Source: Bactrocera neohumeralis
Lineage: Eukaryota; Arthropoda; Insecta; Diptera; Tephritidae
Length of the DNA: 64,000 nucleotides
Reading direction: 5' to 3'
NCBI RefSeq assembly: GCF_024586455.1
Contig: NC_065919.1
Coordinates: 26,574,839 to 26,638,838 of the forward strand
The notes below the pieces were generated by a model. That model was not told where the DNA came from. It did not search any database and saw only the letters and a program-made list of their open reading frames with translations. Below, one piece after another: positions 35,261-47,149 of the stretch. Within the stretch, counting starts at the first letter, position 1, and every line of letters begins with the position of its first letter. The position numbers were made by a program, and so were the translations under genes.

Positions 35261-35925
35261 TAATTATACCCTGAACAGGGTATATTAAGTTTGTCACGAT
35301 GTTTGTAACACCCAGAAAGAAGCGTCGGAGACCCTATAAAATATATATATAAATTATCAGTATGTTGAGCTGAGTCGATTTAACCAAGTCTGTCTGTCCG
35401 TCCGTCCGTCCGTCTGTATATATACGAACTAGTCCCTCAGTTTTTAAGTTATCCTTTTGAAATTTTGCAAAAGTCATTTTCTCTTCAAGAAGCTGCTCAT
35501 TTGTCGGAACGGCCGATATCGGACCACTATAACATATAGCTGCCATATAAACTGAGCGATCGGAATCAAGTTCTTGTATGGAAAACTTTCACATTTGACA
35601 ATGTATCTTCACCAAATTTGGTATAGATTATTTTCCAAGGCAACAATGTAATCTCCGAAGAAATCGTTCAGATCGGTTAACTATAGCATATAGCTACCAT
35701 ACAAACTGAACGATCGGAATCAAGTTCTTGTGTGGAAAACTTTCACATTTCACAATGTATCTTCACCAAATTTGGTATAGATTTATTTTGTAATCTCCAA
35801 AAAACTTGTTCAGATCGGATTACTATAGCATATGGCTTCCATACAAACTGAACACACAGTTACTAAAAGAAATGCACCTGTGAAGGGTATATTAGCTGCA
35901 GCCGAAGTTAACGTTTTTTCTTTTG
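35261..35925 (+). repeat. TATACCC dispersed repeat family, fullest copy
   Basis: It opens TATACCCTGAACAGGGTATA (a perfect small hairpin) and ends GAAGGGTATATTAGC plus a GCAGCCGAAGTTAACG tail. The CTGTCTGTCCGTCCGTCC tract lies near 35390. Inside, a ~150-bp module is repeated two and a bit times from about 35518, 35673 and 35816 (each with ACTATAGCATAT, GATCGGAATCAAGTTC and CACCAAATTTGGTATAG). It is non-coding. I recall similar repeats in drosophilids but cannot name it. Confidence 0.8.
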
Positions 35926-36370
35926 TTTTTTTTTTTTGCCTTTAGGGTATGCTATATCCCGTTCAAAAGTTATCAAAATCGCTCTATAACATTTCAAGTG
36001 CCCAGATACCAAACAATTGGACCACATATCGCTGACTTTTTTTCGAATGTAGCAGAGAATGATTTTCTTCTACCAAGCTGACCTTGTGTCCAAAATGGTA
36101 ATAGCTCCCCTAGTCACCACCTACCTAATATAGGGATTTTCAAACTTCCGCTTGACTTTAAACCTTTTATATCAGTCAAACTTTGAGATATATTAATGAA
36201 ACTCAGAAAACATCCATTTCTGGTATTAAGACATAACCAAAACTGAATAAAATGCTTATACAGTTATTCTAAACTTTTGGTTGTCCTTTTACCATCTATA
36301 TCGATCAAAAGTATGTTATCTCATGAAAACTAACTTTGCGTATAATATTGGATATATTAATGTCGCAAAT
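35926..36370. repeat. Dispersed repeat sequence, unnamed
   Basis: Words such as GGTATGCTATATCCCGTTC, GTGCCCAGATACCAAACAA and AATGGTAATAGCTCCCC resemble high-copy fly repeats I have seen, probably a variant interior of the CAAGTAAGG family. There is only one copy in this window. Confidence 0.35.
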
Positions 36371-37160
36371 ATGTGAAATCTCCTACATTGGTTCCCGGCC
36401 TCACACATAGACGGCGTTACTCGAATATAATTTATATGATTTTATTATATTTATATATGATGTATGGCAACATCGTTTCACACCGACGTGCAATGGACAG
36501 TTATCCGAGTGGACTGCACACCATAAACCCGTCTCAAAGCGTGGCAAAAATACATAAATTAGGCTTCAGTGACTATTTTCTGATCTCAAATATCAAAATA
36601 ATTCTCGCTAGGAAGAGATTTTTGTTGAGTGAAGGGGTGAACGCTGAAAGTGATGAAAATCAACTTGCAAATTGAATGTTTTTCATTTGAAATGAGCAGT
36701 AAGACTCGTGAACAGTAAGTAGATTTTTGAGCACTTGCAGTTCTATCATGTTAATTATACCAGTTTATCTGATTTATGCATTTAATTATTATATCAATTG
36801 TTCCAAAATTCACCTCCATTAGTCTTTTTGTATCGTAAGCAACTATAAGCTCCGAAACTTGCAAGTATGCAAGAGGAACTAGTAAATAAAAGCAGAGAAA
36901 GGCTTGAAGAAGACTTAGTTCAGGTTTAATTGTATTTTAAGAAATGAAATGTCTTGCCTACAGCTTCATACATGTCTAAACATGGAAATTAAGTTGGACA
37001 CACAGTAGGAGGACTCAGTCAAGAATGCGTGTTATGTTAGAGTGTTTTGAAAAATTAATTTGACTATGCTGTGCCTTTTCAAGTCAATATGCCAAGAATT
37101 AGGTCGAGCAAGAGGAAGAGAGAGCTATAAGAAGAAAACAAAGAGACCATATCAGGACTT
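36371..37160. other. Unassigned intron
   Basis: A 100-codon plus-strand frame at 36373-36675 has no recognisable features. Otherwise it is AT-rich and empty. Confidence 0.4.
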
Positions 37161-37164
37161 TTCT

Positions 37165-38238
37165 AGAAAGAAACAAGTAAGGAAGGGCTAAGTTCGGGTG
37201 TCACCGAACATTTTATACTCTCGCATGATAAAGCGATAATCAAGATTTCATTATACGTCATTTACATATTTTTCAAATACCGTATTTTTGTAAAGTTTTA
37301 TTCCGCTATCATCATTGGTTCCTAATGTATATACTCGTATTATACAGAAAAGGCATCAGATGGAATTCAAAATAGCGTTATATTGGAAGAAGGCGTGGTT
37401 GTAAACCGATTTCACCCATATTTCATACATGGCATCAGGGTGTTAAGAAAATATTATATACCGAATTTCATTGAAATCGGTGCAGTAGTTCTTGAGATAT
37501 GGTTTTTGGTCCATAAGTGGGCGAGGCCACGCCCATTTTCAATTTTTAAAAAAGGCCTGGGTGCAGCTTTCTTCTGCCATTTCTTCCGTAAAATTTAGTG
37601 TTTCTGACGTTTTTTTTAGTCGGTTAATGCACTTTTAGTGATTTTCAACATAACCTTTGTATGGGAGGTGGGCGTGGTTATTATCCGATTTCTTCCATTT
37701 TTGAACTGTATATGGAAATGCCTGAAGAAAACGACTCTATAGAGTTTGGTTGACATAGCTATAGTAGTTTCCGAGATATGTACAAAAAACTTAGTAGGGG
37801 GCGGGGCCACGCCCACTTTTCCAAAACAATTGCGTCCAAATATGCCCCTCCCTAATGCGATCCTTTGTGCCAAATTTCACTTTAATATCTTTATTTATGG
37901 CTTTATAGGTTTTCGGTTTCCGCCATTTTGTGGGCGTGGCAGTAGGCCGATTTTGCCCATCTTCGAACTTAACCTTCTTATGGACTCAATAAATACGTGT
38001 ACCAAGTTTCATCATGATATCTCAATTTTTACTCAAGTTACAGCTTGCACGGACGGACGGACGGACAGACGGACGGACGGACAGACAGACATCCGGATTT
38101 CGACTCTACTCGTCACCCTGATCACTTTGGTATATATAACCCTATATCTGACTCTTTTAGTTTTAGGACTTACAAACAACCGTTATGTGAACAAAACTAT
38201 AATACTCTCCTTAGCAACATTGTTGCGAGAGTATAAAA
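37165..38238 (+). repeat. CAAGTAAGG repeat family, full-length copy
   Basis: About 1.07 kb. It opens CAAGTAAGGAAGGGCTAAG. Its subterminal inverted repeat is TTTATACTCTCGCA near the start and TTGCGAGAGTATAAA at the end. Boxes GGCGTGG (37392, 37671, 37933) alternate with CCACGCCC (37527, 37807), defining tandem modules of about 280 bp. The GGACGGACGGACGG tract is at about 38048. It has no protein family match; it is most likely a non-autonomous DNA element. Confidence 0.8.
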
Positions 38239-38239
38239 G

Positions 38240-38900
38240 AGAGAGTTGAAATTAACCTCCAATATGTTAAAGGCCATTGGAATACGATTATTTTGTTGCC
38301 TGATTACAGTATTTCGAAACATCTCTTCGATGTCTTCAATAATTTCACCCGTGTCTAACTTAGGAATTGTAAAAGCAGCATCTGTAGAGTCAAGAGCGTG
38401 ACAGTTTCCAGCAAAGTAAGTAAAATCTCTACTTAATCAAATTTATTTCATATGAGGAAACTTCAGCTGAGTTCCTTCTGGCATATATTACAACCGCGCA
38501 CTGATTCTATCAAATTCAATATAGTGCACCAATTTTGTTTAAAGCGAAAGATAAGAATCATTTGCTATATTTATAAGGACTATTTGCTATACTTTACGTA
38601 CAACTTATTTTCTTAAGGACTTCTATATAAATTGTTGTTTCCAGGTTTTTATTTCACTATAGAGGTTCAGTATTGACGCTCCCCGAAACCAGTTTCTGAA
38701 TTTTTTAGAAACAGAAAAAAATCTTTGAATACAAATTCTGGTAAATAACTACGGAGATACCGACTCATTATCTATGACTCCTTATTCAAAGCCTCATACT
38801 GGTATATTTATTTACCCTGCTTGGATCCACCATTTTCCATTAAGAGTTACTCATATTTATACACTTGAATTTAATTGAAAATGTATTTGTATTTTCGTTG
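38240..38900. other. Unassigned intron
   Basis: AT-rich, no element recognised. Confidence 0.4.
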
Positions 38901-40735
38901 CCACAACTCAAATAAACAATCCAAACCTATTGGATTGTGGCAGGCATGACAAGTGCAAGAAACACAGACATACACACATGCGCACGGGCATAGCGTAACA
39001 CAAAGAAAATGCAAATGCTTTCAATTTGTGCAAATAACTCCGTAAATGAGTGAGTGGCGCAGGCAAACAGCCAAAGTGATGGCGTTTTATCTACATATTT
39101 TGCCAACGAATGCGCTGCAAGGTTATGACGCCCAAAAGTATGCAGCGCCGCCAGTTTTTTGTGTTTTTTTACTAGACGCTGTTGCTTGTGGTGCAACGAG
39201 ATAGTAACTGGGAATGTAGGCAAATGAGTGGAAGCACACAAACAGCGATATCAATGCACAGACACACACATACATATACATAAATATATCTATCAACCGC
39301 ACGAAGGTCGCAAGCTACGCTCGTTGCCACTGCAACTGTCTACTGCTGCTTTCAGTTATTGTTGTTGCTCATTTTATTGTTGTAGCTTTCATTTTTGCTC
39401 TGCTTTTGCTATTTTTTTTATTTTTTTAATTTTTAAAATATTTTTGATTCTATTTTTATCACAACGCAGTCTTTCCGTCCTCGCAGTTAATGAAAGAGGC
39501 ACTCGCGTTGTTTATTCTTCACTTAAATTCAGCGAAATTTCATGGTCGTTTACCACCTTTACCGCACACAAGCACGCATGACGGCTTAACGGACTCTTAC
39601 ATATGTACACAATGAACTTAAACCCATGCGCCTTAAAGTAGGCTGCACTTTGCTTTTTTCCACGTATTTTCTGACACACTTTTCGAAACAGCCGCTTTGT
39701 CACACTGTGCTCAATCACTTCAATTAATGCATGCACTTTTCTAATGCCACCTAAATTTAATTGCTTCTTAAGCGCTTTTCCACAGCACACACACATACGC
39801 ACGCACGCGCGCTGCTTGCTACACTGGCTTATTGGCAGACTGCCTGCCTGCTGGCGTAATGTAGCCGGCTTTTGTGTTTCACTATGCGAGTGTGTGCAAC
39901 ATGCGTGCTGTGGTGGTGGCTTGCAACGCACGATATCGCTTGCAGCGGCTTTCCCGAGCGCACCACCCTGTTGGTATTGATTAACGCTACACCACTGTAG
40001 GCATATTCAAGACAAACACGCACACATGCGCTGCAGCGCGTCCGCCACCACAGACACAAGTGAATATAAACAACTCTAGGACACCGCCAGGCGTAGGCTT
40101 TGGCTTTGCTCACTCACAATCGCCTGGTTTTTGTTGCCTGCTCAAGTTGTTTCTCACTTTTTCTCACTTTCTTCGTATTCTTTTTCTTTCACAGCGTAGT
40201 TTTTCTCTACTTTTTGGTCGGTGTGTTTGTGCGCGTATGCTTCACAAATGATTTTCCTTTACGTTTACTTTTTGCTAGGGTTTTCACAGAAATTCGCTTG
40301 GCTGCCAAATTTGGAAAACTTTCGGAAACTTCTTAAAGTTTTCTCTGAATTATTTTTATTTTTTCTTTAATAGCACAATATTTACTTCATTGAATGGGAA
40401 TTGATATTCTTGCTTTGTTAACGCTAAAGCAGTAGAGTGCATGTATATCGCTCGCGGAGGATGCCTATTAAAATCACAACCGTTTGTACGCAGTTAAAAA
40501 TCACGAATGACCGTCTGCAGCCGAATTCAACATGAAATTTTCCTTAAAACTGATTATCATATGTGGCGATGTACTCTGCGGAGCCCACCTGCCCTTTAAC
40601 ATTGGCAGTTCGACCACCCACTCGTGTGTGGTTCACTGAGCGGCGCTCCCAAAGCGTAGCGTTTTAAGAGCGCCATTTTGGGGTGACTCCAGTGCAAAGC
40701 AGACAACTGTCAGCTGTGGTGAATAACGCTGCGAT
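38900..40735. other. Native-looking GC-richer block with CA runs
   Basis: Higher GC with CACACACATA runs (39260, 39788), pyrimidine-rich tracts (40150-40210) and no transposon signatures. Open frames here are low-complexity and have no family match. Candidate regulatory DNA only. Confidence 0.35.
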
Positions 40736-40739
40736 TTCA

Positions 40740-41570
40740 AATTCAGGTTCAAATGATAATGCAACAAGAAAGGAACTTCACCGAGTAAGGAGTTAGCATA
40801 TTATAATGGCAATGGTAATGGTAATGGTAATAGTAATGTTAATGGAAAATGTAATTATAATGACAAAAATAAGTGTCAAAAAATATAACTTCCAAATTTT
40901 GTTGGAATGATATTTTGGTATGGGTAATTATATTGGTAATAGTAATGATAATTGGAATGGTAATCAAATTCAGTTTATATGATAACGCAACTAGCAGGGA
41001 ACTTTAACCAGCAATTGGAGTATAGCATATTATAATGGTAATGGTAATGGTAATGGTAATGGCAATAGTAATGGCAATAGTAATGGTAATGGCAAAAGTA
41101 ATTCTAATGACAAAAATAAATAAAAATAGCACTTTCCTATTCTGTTGGAATGATAATCTGGTGTGGGTAATCATATTGGTAATGGTAATAATAATTGGAA
41201 TGGTAATCAAATTCAGATTTATATGATAACGCAGCTAGCAGGGAACTTTAACCAGCAATTGGAGTATAGCATAGGTATTATAAAGGTAATGGTAATAGTA
41301 ATTGTAAAAGTAATGATAATGACAAAGGTAATTCTTATGACAAAATAAGTGTCATAAAAATAGCACTTCCCTATTTTGTTGTAATGATAATCTGGTACTG
41401 GTAATCATTATGGTAATAAGAATGGTAATGGCAATGGCAAAGGTTAGTATAATGACAAAATAAGTACCATAAAAATAACATATTTTCTTGGAATGAGAAT
41501 ATGGTTTTGGTAATCATAATGGTAATGGTAATGATAATTGGAATGGCTATCATAGTTGCTATTTTAATTT
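40740..41570. repeat. ~240-bp tandem repeat with internal AATGGT hexamer tracts
   Basis: Units begin near 40738, 40968 and 41212 with AATTCAG, GATAACGCAACTAGCAGGGA and a CTTTAACCAGCAATTGGAG box. Next comes a (GGTAAT)n tract of varying length, GACAAAAATAAGTG, TAGCACTT and TTGGAATGATAATCTGGT. A fourth partial unit (41400-41560) lacks the GCAGGGA box. Simple hexamer and unique sequence are therefore amplified together. Confidence 0.8.
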
Positions 41571-41809
41571 CAACATTATGAGAATTAATGATATTAAGTG
41601 TAAAGATAACATCACTCTCAAATGTGACATTTTGGTACTTATTATGGTAATGGTAATTGTAATTTTCATTATAAAAATTTCGAAGCTAATATTAACGGTA
41701 TCAAATAAATTATTTATTATGCTAATGATGACAACGAAAATGTAACGTATTGGTAATGATAATTTTGACAATAATAGCTATAATATTAATGGTAATGGTA
41801 GTGGTGTTT
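41571..41809. repeat. Degenerate GGTAAT tract
   Basis: Scattered TATGGTAATGGTAATTGTAA words continue the composition of the tandem repeat, but no unit boundary is visible. Confidence 0.5.
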
Positions 41810-41811
41810 AA

Positions 41812-42095
41812 AAATGGAAAAGAGGAAAATTTTATTTCCGGTTGCACCATAGCTATAGTAGTATCCTAAAAAAATAAATAATTTTCTATAAAAGCACTTG
41901 AGTTGAATTCTTTGTTTGTATGGCAATATATCTAGACTGGTCTGATATAGGCGATATCTCAAAGACTGATGAGGTACTTGAAGAAGACAAACGTTCATTC
42001 ATTGATCATATATTTCATATAGGACCTCCAAATTTTCTTTTTGTGTTACAAACTTCCAGACAAACTTAATATACGCTGTTCAGGTTATAATAATA
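41812..42095 (-). repeat. TATACCC dispersed repeat family copy, reverse orientation
   Basis: Reverse complement from 42095 reads ATAACCTGAACAGCGTATATT, then AAGTTTGTCTGGAAGTTTG, then the module box with CTATAGTAGTATCC. It is a 5' part of the family found at 35261. Confidence 0.7.
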
Positions 42096-42105
42096 AATAT
42101 AATCT

Positions 42106-42798
42106 ATCTACCAGTTCTGTCCGACCCAGATCTCACAGAAATTCACCACACTTGCATTCTGAAATTAGCACTTCCACTATTATCTGAGTTTTTACAAATA
42201 CATTTTTTTTCACCTTTATCAAAATTCTTATCACTTGCTCTCTCAGACACCCTTTTTAGTGTGGAGATTGTAAGCGCTCTCATTTTAATACAACTCATCA
42301 ATTTCCCGAGTGTGTATTGACACCCCCTTTCGTTGGTTTGTTCAACAAACAAGCAGAGCGGTGTAAGAATCCACCAGGGGTTGTTGCTCATTACACCCCC
42401 ACGCTGCCGGCAAACGAAGTGTAAACAAAACAAAAACTACGCTAAAAGATAAACCAAATAAAAAAGCACCAGCAAAATCCACCAGCCATGGACAAAGAGT
42501 GGAGAAAAGGAAGGTGAAGGCATGCAGCCGCATGTTGCGGTTTACTGATAAGCAAATTTAGCGAAAAGAGAAGCGATTAGTGTTGCTTTTTTAATTGGGA
42601 AATGGCTGGATATATATATGTATATTTTTTATGTGAACAATGAGAGATTATTTCGTTTTTTTTTTTTTTTTGTTGAGAAAACGTAAATACATATATAGTA
42701 TAGGCGTCTAATATGTCTACGATTCTGAGTATTAAATGTCAGTGGTAAAGATTTAAAGTTTGGCAGAGATTTTTACAAAGAATAATATCAGTATATCA
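42106..42798. other. Unassigned intron left of the satellite
   Basis: No gene. Contains a run of about 15 T near 42660. Confidence 0.4.
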
Positions 42799-43139
42799 TT
42801 ATCATTATCATTATCATTATCATTATCATTATCATTATCATTATCATTATCATTATCATTATCATTATCATTATCATTATCATTATCATTATCATTATCA
42901 TTATCATTATCATTTTCATTATCATTATCATTATCATTATCATTATCATTATCATTATCATTATCATTATCATTATCATTATCATTATCATTATCATTAT
43001 CATTATCATTATCATTATCATTATCATTATCATTATCATTATCATTATCATTATCATTTTCATTATCATTATCATTATCATTATCATTATCATTATCATT
43101 ATCATTATCATTATCATTATCATTATCATTATCATTATC

Positions 43140-43195
<56 letters not shown>

Positions 43196-43268
43196 CATTA
43201 TCATTATCATTATCATTATCATTATCATTATCATTATCATTATCATCATCATTATCAATATCATTATG
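42799..43268. repeat. Hexanucleotide satellite (ATTATC)n, about 78 units
   Basis: Nearly perfect array of ATTATC for about 470 bp. Interruptions are a C-ATTTTC unit at 42911 and at 43055 (144 bp, 24 units apart), an ATT insertion near 43168, and edge decay (ATCATC, ATCAATATC) after 43240. All six frames are open in places, which gives artefactual repetitive proteins. Confidence 0.95.
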
Positions 43269-43269
43269 A

Positions 43270-45200
43270 AAATTAATCAAAAATATTTCTCAAAAATTTT
43301 CAACAAAGAAACAACACTAAATTTTTCGTTTTACTCATTACTGGGCAAATGAGAAATTCACCCCACCATTTGTCAGCTTTTTACGACACCATTAAACTTG
43401 TAGCAAGTTGTACGAGTACAAGCATGGAAATGTAAAAAATCGAAAAAAAAGTTGACTTGAGACCAAGAGGACAACAGCTCTGCTAACTCCCACTGTCGCA
43501 GGTGACGCTTTCAACACCCCCACCGCATCGACAACAGCAGCAACATCAGTGAGCAGCCAGCAATGATGCAACATGCCACATGGTGGTTGTACCAGCAGCA
43601 CTCAACCGCATCTAACATAAGTCCATCCATTCTGCAGCGCAGCAAACTCGAGTGGGTGTGAAGTGGAATAATTGTGCGTACACATTAAGTACACCGTTAT
43701 TGTTGCATGCATTTATGATTTTGTTGCATGAGGCTCGCAGTTGCAACATTTGCAGTGCTCAGTGAGGCAGCAAGTAGCAAACGGTCTGTGGCAAGCGACG
43801 ATTTTGCATGTTTTCCCTTAACATATACACAGAGACACGCCTACAGTTTTACCCAGAAAGGCGCTTATATGTATAAAGTTACATACGCATACATACATAC
43901 ATATAGACGTAAGTACGTTTATACAAGCCCATTCATCTACAACATTTTCTCAAGCATCGCAACAAATGTGCCAAATGTCTGCGGAGCAATTTGCCGTTAT
44001 CCTTCTAAAGTTATCCTTCCTTGCTGCTACTAATTAATTTTTTCTTCAACTGCTCGGCGTTCGCTCGCTTCCAAATAAGCCCTGTGTTTCTTAAGCTTTC
44101 GTTCTAACGAAATTCCTCAATGAAACTATTTGACAATTGACATGTCAGATGAGACGAGGCTGTCGACACTGTTGACAACTTGACGATTCGAGTCAAGTGA
44201 CTTGGAATGGAGTCGAGTTGAGCTCGGCGGCTTGGATTGCTGGATTGTGCTAAGTGTGCGGCTGAGTTGGCTAAGTCGAGTGTGATTCAGGCAATGCCGG
44301 AAGCGTGTGTGTGTGTGTTTTGAAATGTGGGTAAATAAGGAAAAGCCAAATGGGAGGAGGAGCTCTGAAGTAATGAGTGGGCGTAGGGGAGTAAAGTAGG
44401 CGACTCAAAAATTTGAAAGAATAAAATAATTAAAATACAGTAAAAAAATGACTACTAAAACTAAATTTCAATATTTTCCTCATGTACCATAAAGTCAAAT
44501 GAATAAACAATTAAAAAAACAAATTATGAAAATGTTTTTAAAATCTTACATTTATCTTCTCAAAAACATGTCCATAAAACAGAACACCCAATAGTAACAA
44601 ATACCTATCTCGATCTTAGGTGAGGTCGATTGCCATCATCCCAAGCAACTTCATATCACCAAAGTTGAACACTCAGCGAAATAAAACGAACAGCGAAATT
44701 CCATGAAAAATAATATTGCATAAGCGACCTGTGAGCCATCATAACATTACACATGGGATTCTTAATATCCATCACTACCAGAAGAGGGTAGAAATCGGAT
44801 AAGCTATAAAGGAACTATAGTTTTTAAAAGTACCTTTCTTCAATTTTCGAGAACTTGGATCAACACACACATGACATGGTTAAATATGTTGGCGATCCTC
44901 TTCAAGAGTGCTATTGGGCCATAAGTTATTTTTAATTATTAAACTCGAGGAAAAGTGAAATTTTGACATTGTATGTTCATGGAATGCTTAAAAAATTTAT
45001 TCCAAGTCATTCAATGTTCTACAAATTTGCCTTTTTCACAATTACACTATATTTTGACGCACTAAGATTCCATCCTTATAATCGCCATATTATATACCCC
45101 CTGAACCCCCTTGCTCAACATTTTTTTATTTAAATCAAATGTGATATATGTATGTATATGGTAGAAACTCAACCAAAGAAGCCAAATTTATATATTGGAT
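43270..45200. other. Native-looking intron; GC-richer part 43390-44330
   Basis: 43390-44330 has higher GC, CAGCAACATCAG-type words and a local cluster of GAGTCGAG/AGTCAAGTGAC words (44185-44285). 44330-45200 is AT-rich, with a weak match to dispersed-repeat text near 44750-44830. No coding exon is recognised. Confidence 0.35.
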
Positions 45201-45204
45201 ATAT

Positions 45205-46015
45205 TGGAAAAACTTCCGCTGCTGTTTTTTCCAATCCTCGAAATAGTTGTTAAAGCGAATTCTCGAATAGCCTACAATGCGCTTAACGATTCACGTTTAA
45301 TATTTTCAATTGACTCAAAACGGTTTCCCCGGAGCATTCGGTAAGATAAATTTCGCGAAAAGCACACGAAGAATGATTGGAGTACATAATGGTTCATTAT
45401 CGTGGTGCAAAAACCAAGAGTTGTCGAGCCATAATTCCGGCATGTTTCTACGAATAGCTTAGCGCAAATTACGCATAACACTCAAATAGTATTCCTTGTA
45501 GACAGTTGGGCCGGTCGGAAGGAATTCGGAGTGCACCATACCTCGATAATTGAAGAAAACTGTCAACATAGCCTTGATTTTTAATCTGGTTTGACGTGGT
45601 TTTTTCGGCTTCGGCTCACCTTTGCCACGATATTCGACGGATTGATCGTATCTTTCCGGGTCGTAAGTATAGTTACAAGACTCATCGCCGGTAGTTATAC
45701 ATTTCATGGCATTCTGTTGTTTCACAGACATTATCGCAATGCTGTTTATTAAAGAAAAAAATTTGGGGATTTTGAAACCAATCATGTTTTCACTTTTCTT
45801 AGGCCTAAATGATCTTTCAAAATATTTTTTTTTATATCGCTGTGATATTAAAACGATGGCAGTAAGGTCACTGACTGTTAATTGTTAGTTCTTAAGCACC
45901 AATTCCTTTATTTTATTGACATTTTGATTATTAGTTGTTGCTGATGGCCATCCTGGTGGTGGTACGTCGTGAACACGTTCTCGACACGTTTTTTCTCAGA
46001 GATTGACCGATTATT
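45205..46015 (-). pseudogene. Mariner transposase pseudogene, lineage 1 (as at 15 kb)
   Basis: Minus-strand frames read NVNKIKELVLKN (after a GWPS-like start), CITTGDESCNYTYDPERYDQ (first D), GEPKPKKPRQTRLKIKAMLT, YRGMVHSEFLPTGPTVYKEY, MPELWLDNSWFLHHDNE (second D) and NNYFEDWKK near the end. Multiple frameshifts and stops. The third catalytic site is lost. Same lineage as 14912-16200 but much older. Confidence 0.85.
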
Positions 46016-46480
46016 TCGGTAAAGAGTCAGCTATAGGCACTGCGGAAAAAATATGTGCTACCTGGGGGCTAAAAAGGCTTGAGCAGGAGGCCTACTCCAA
46101 AACGATTAACGGAAATACCAGCATTTCCCACTCAAGTGTCCACAAATGAATAATTTCTTGACTTGGGAACTTCTTCAGTTACTAAACTTCCAAAATTTGA
46201 CTAGCGGTAACTACCCTTGTTTTCTTCTTTTCGTTGGGGGAGTCTTTCACGTGTCGGGTTCCAAACCCAGCGCACAACCCTGGATGGTTTGCCTTCTCAC
46301 TTTAGCTCACCTTCTTTGGCTACCCAAATGAAACTTGGTCTAAGGTCGAAAGTCGTGAGCTGCTTGAGCCGTATGTAAAAGAATCGTTTCTGGCCACTTC
46401 CAAGTGGATGCCACTGAAAAAAAATTTCCTCACTTGCGTGAACTTCTACACATCACTCCATCTTTAGAAAGGGAAAGACA
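46016..46480. other. Unassigned sequence between two element relics
   Basis: No family is recognised. It might be decayed 5' sequence of the LINE fragment that follows. Confidence 0.3.
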
Positions 46481-46483
46481 GCG

Positions 46484-46925
46484 ATGCAAATGAGTCTGGT
46501 AGTAAACGAGGACAAGACAAAATATCTACTGTCGTGGCACTCGCGACTTGGCGTTCACGTCGCATTCGATGATACGACGGACAGTACGGTTTTCGAGCGA
46601 AAGGTTCTGCGAAAGATTTATGGTTCTTTGCGCATTGACCATGGCGAATACCGTATTCGATGGAACGATGAGCTGTGTGAGGTCATGTCGTCGGGTTTGT
46701 TAAAATCTCTCCAGCTCTGAAAGTAATCGACACAGTACCCGCCGGGGAAGCAGAGGAAAAGTAAGACCTCCACTCTGTTGGAAAGACCAGTTGGAGAAGA
46801 ATCTGGATTCACTTGGGATCTCCAATTGGCACAAAGCAGCGAAAAGAAAGAACGACTAGCGCTCTGTTTTAAACTAGGCTATATATACGTTTGTGGTATC
46901 CCATTAAAGAAGAAGAAGAGGCATG
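46484..46925 (+). pseudogene. Non-LTR retrotransposon fragment (C-terminal RT region and 3' end)
   Basis: MSLVVNEDKTKYLLS, then a deletion, then VFERKVLRKIYGSLRIDHGE and YRIRWNDELCEVM are the post-palm region of a LINE reverse transcriptase (family text VNEGKTKYMLS...FERKILRKI). They are followed by the LDSLGISNWHKAAKRKERLA-type C-terminus in shifting frames and an AAAGAAGAAGAAGAAG tail. It is the same lineage as the relic at 63.1 kb. Confidence 0.75.
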
Positions 46926-47149
46926 GATACCTCGAGTATATATGAAACGACATACCGTTAATATTCTTGTCTATCCTCTTTCAAACTATTCTCTCAGTGC
47001 ATTCAGCGGAAAGCATAGAGTCTACACAAGATTCTCTAAGAAAACAACAATGTGCCTGGCGAGCATGATGAGCCGCTATATGCTACTCAAAAAAGACGCT
47101 TTGAAATATTTAATTTAATTTAATTTTATATGATACGCATATTTACGCG

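Noticed and set aside
39228..40336. Overlapping frames of about 80-140 codons in the CA-rich block
   Set aside because: Low-complexity translations of CA and CT tracts, overlapping on both strands; no family resemblance.
42753..43280. Long frames coding for repeated Asp-Asn, Ile-Met or Ser-Leu
   Set aside because: Pure translation of the ATTATC satellite. The frames are open only because the hexamer lacks stops.
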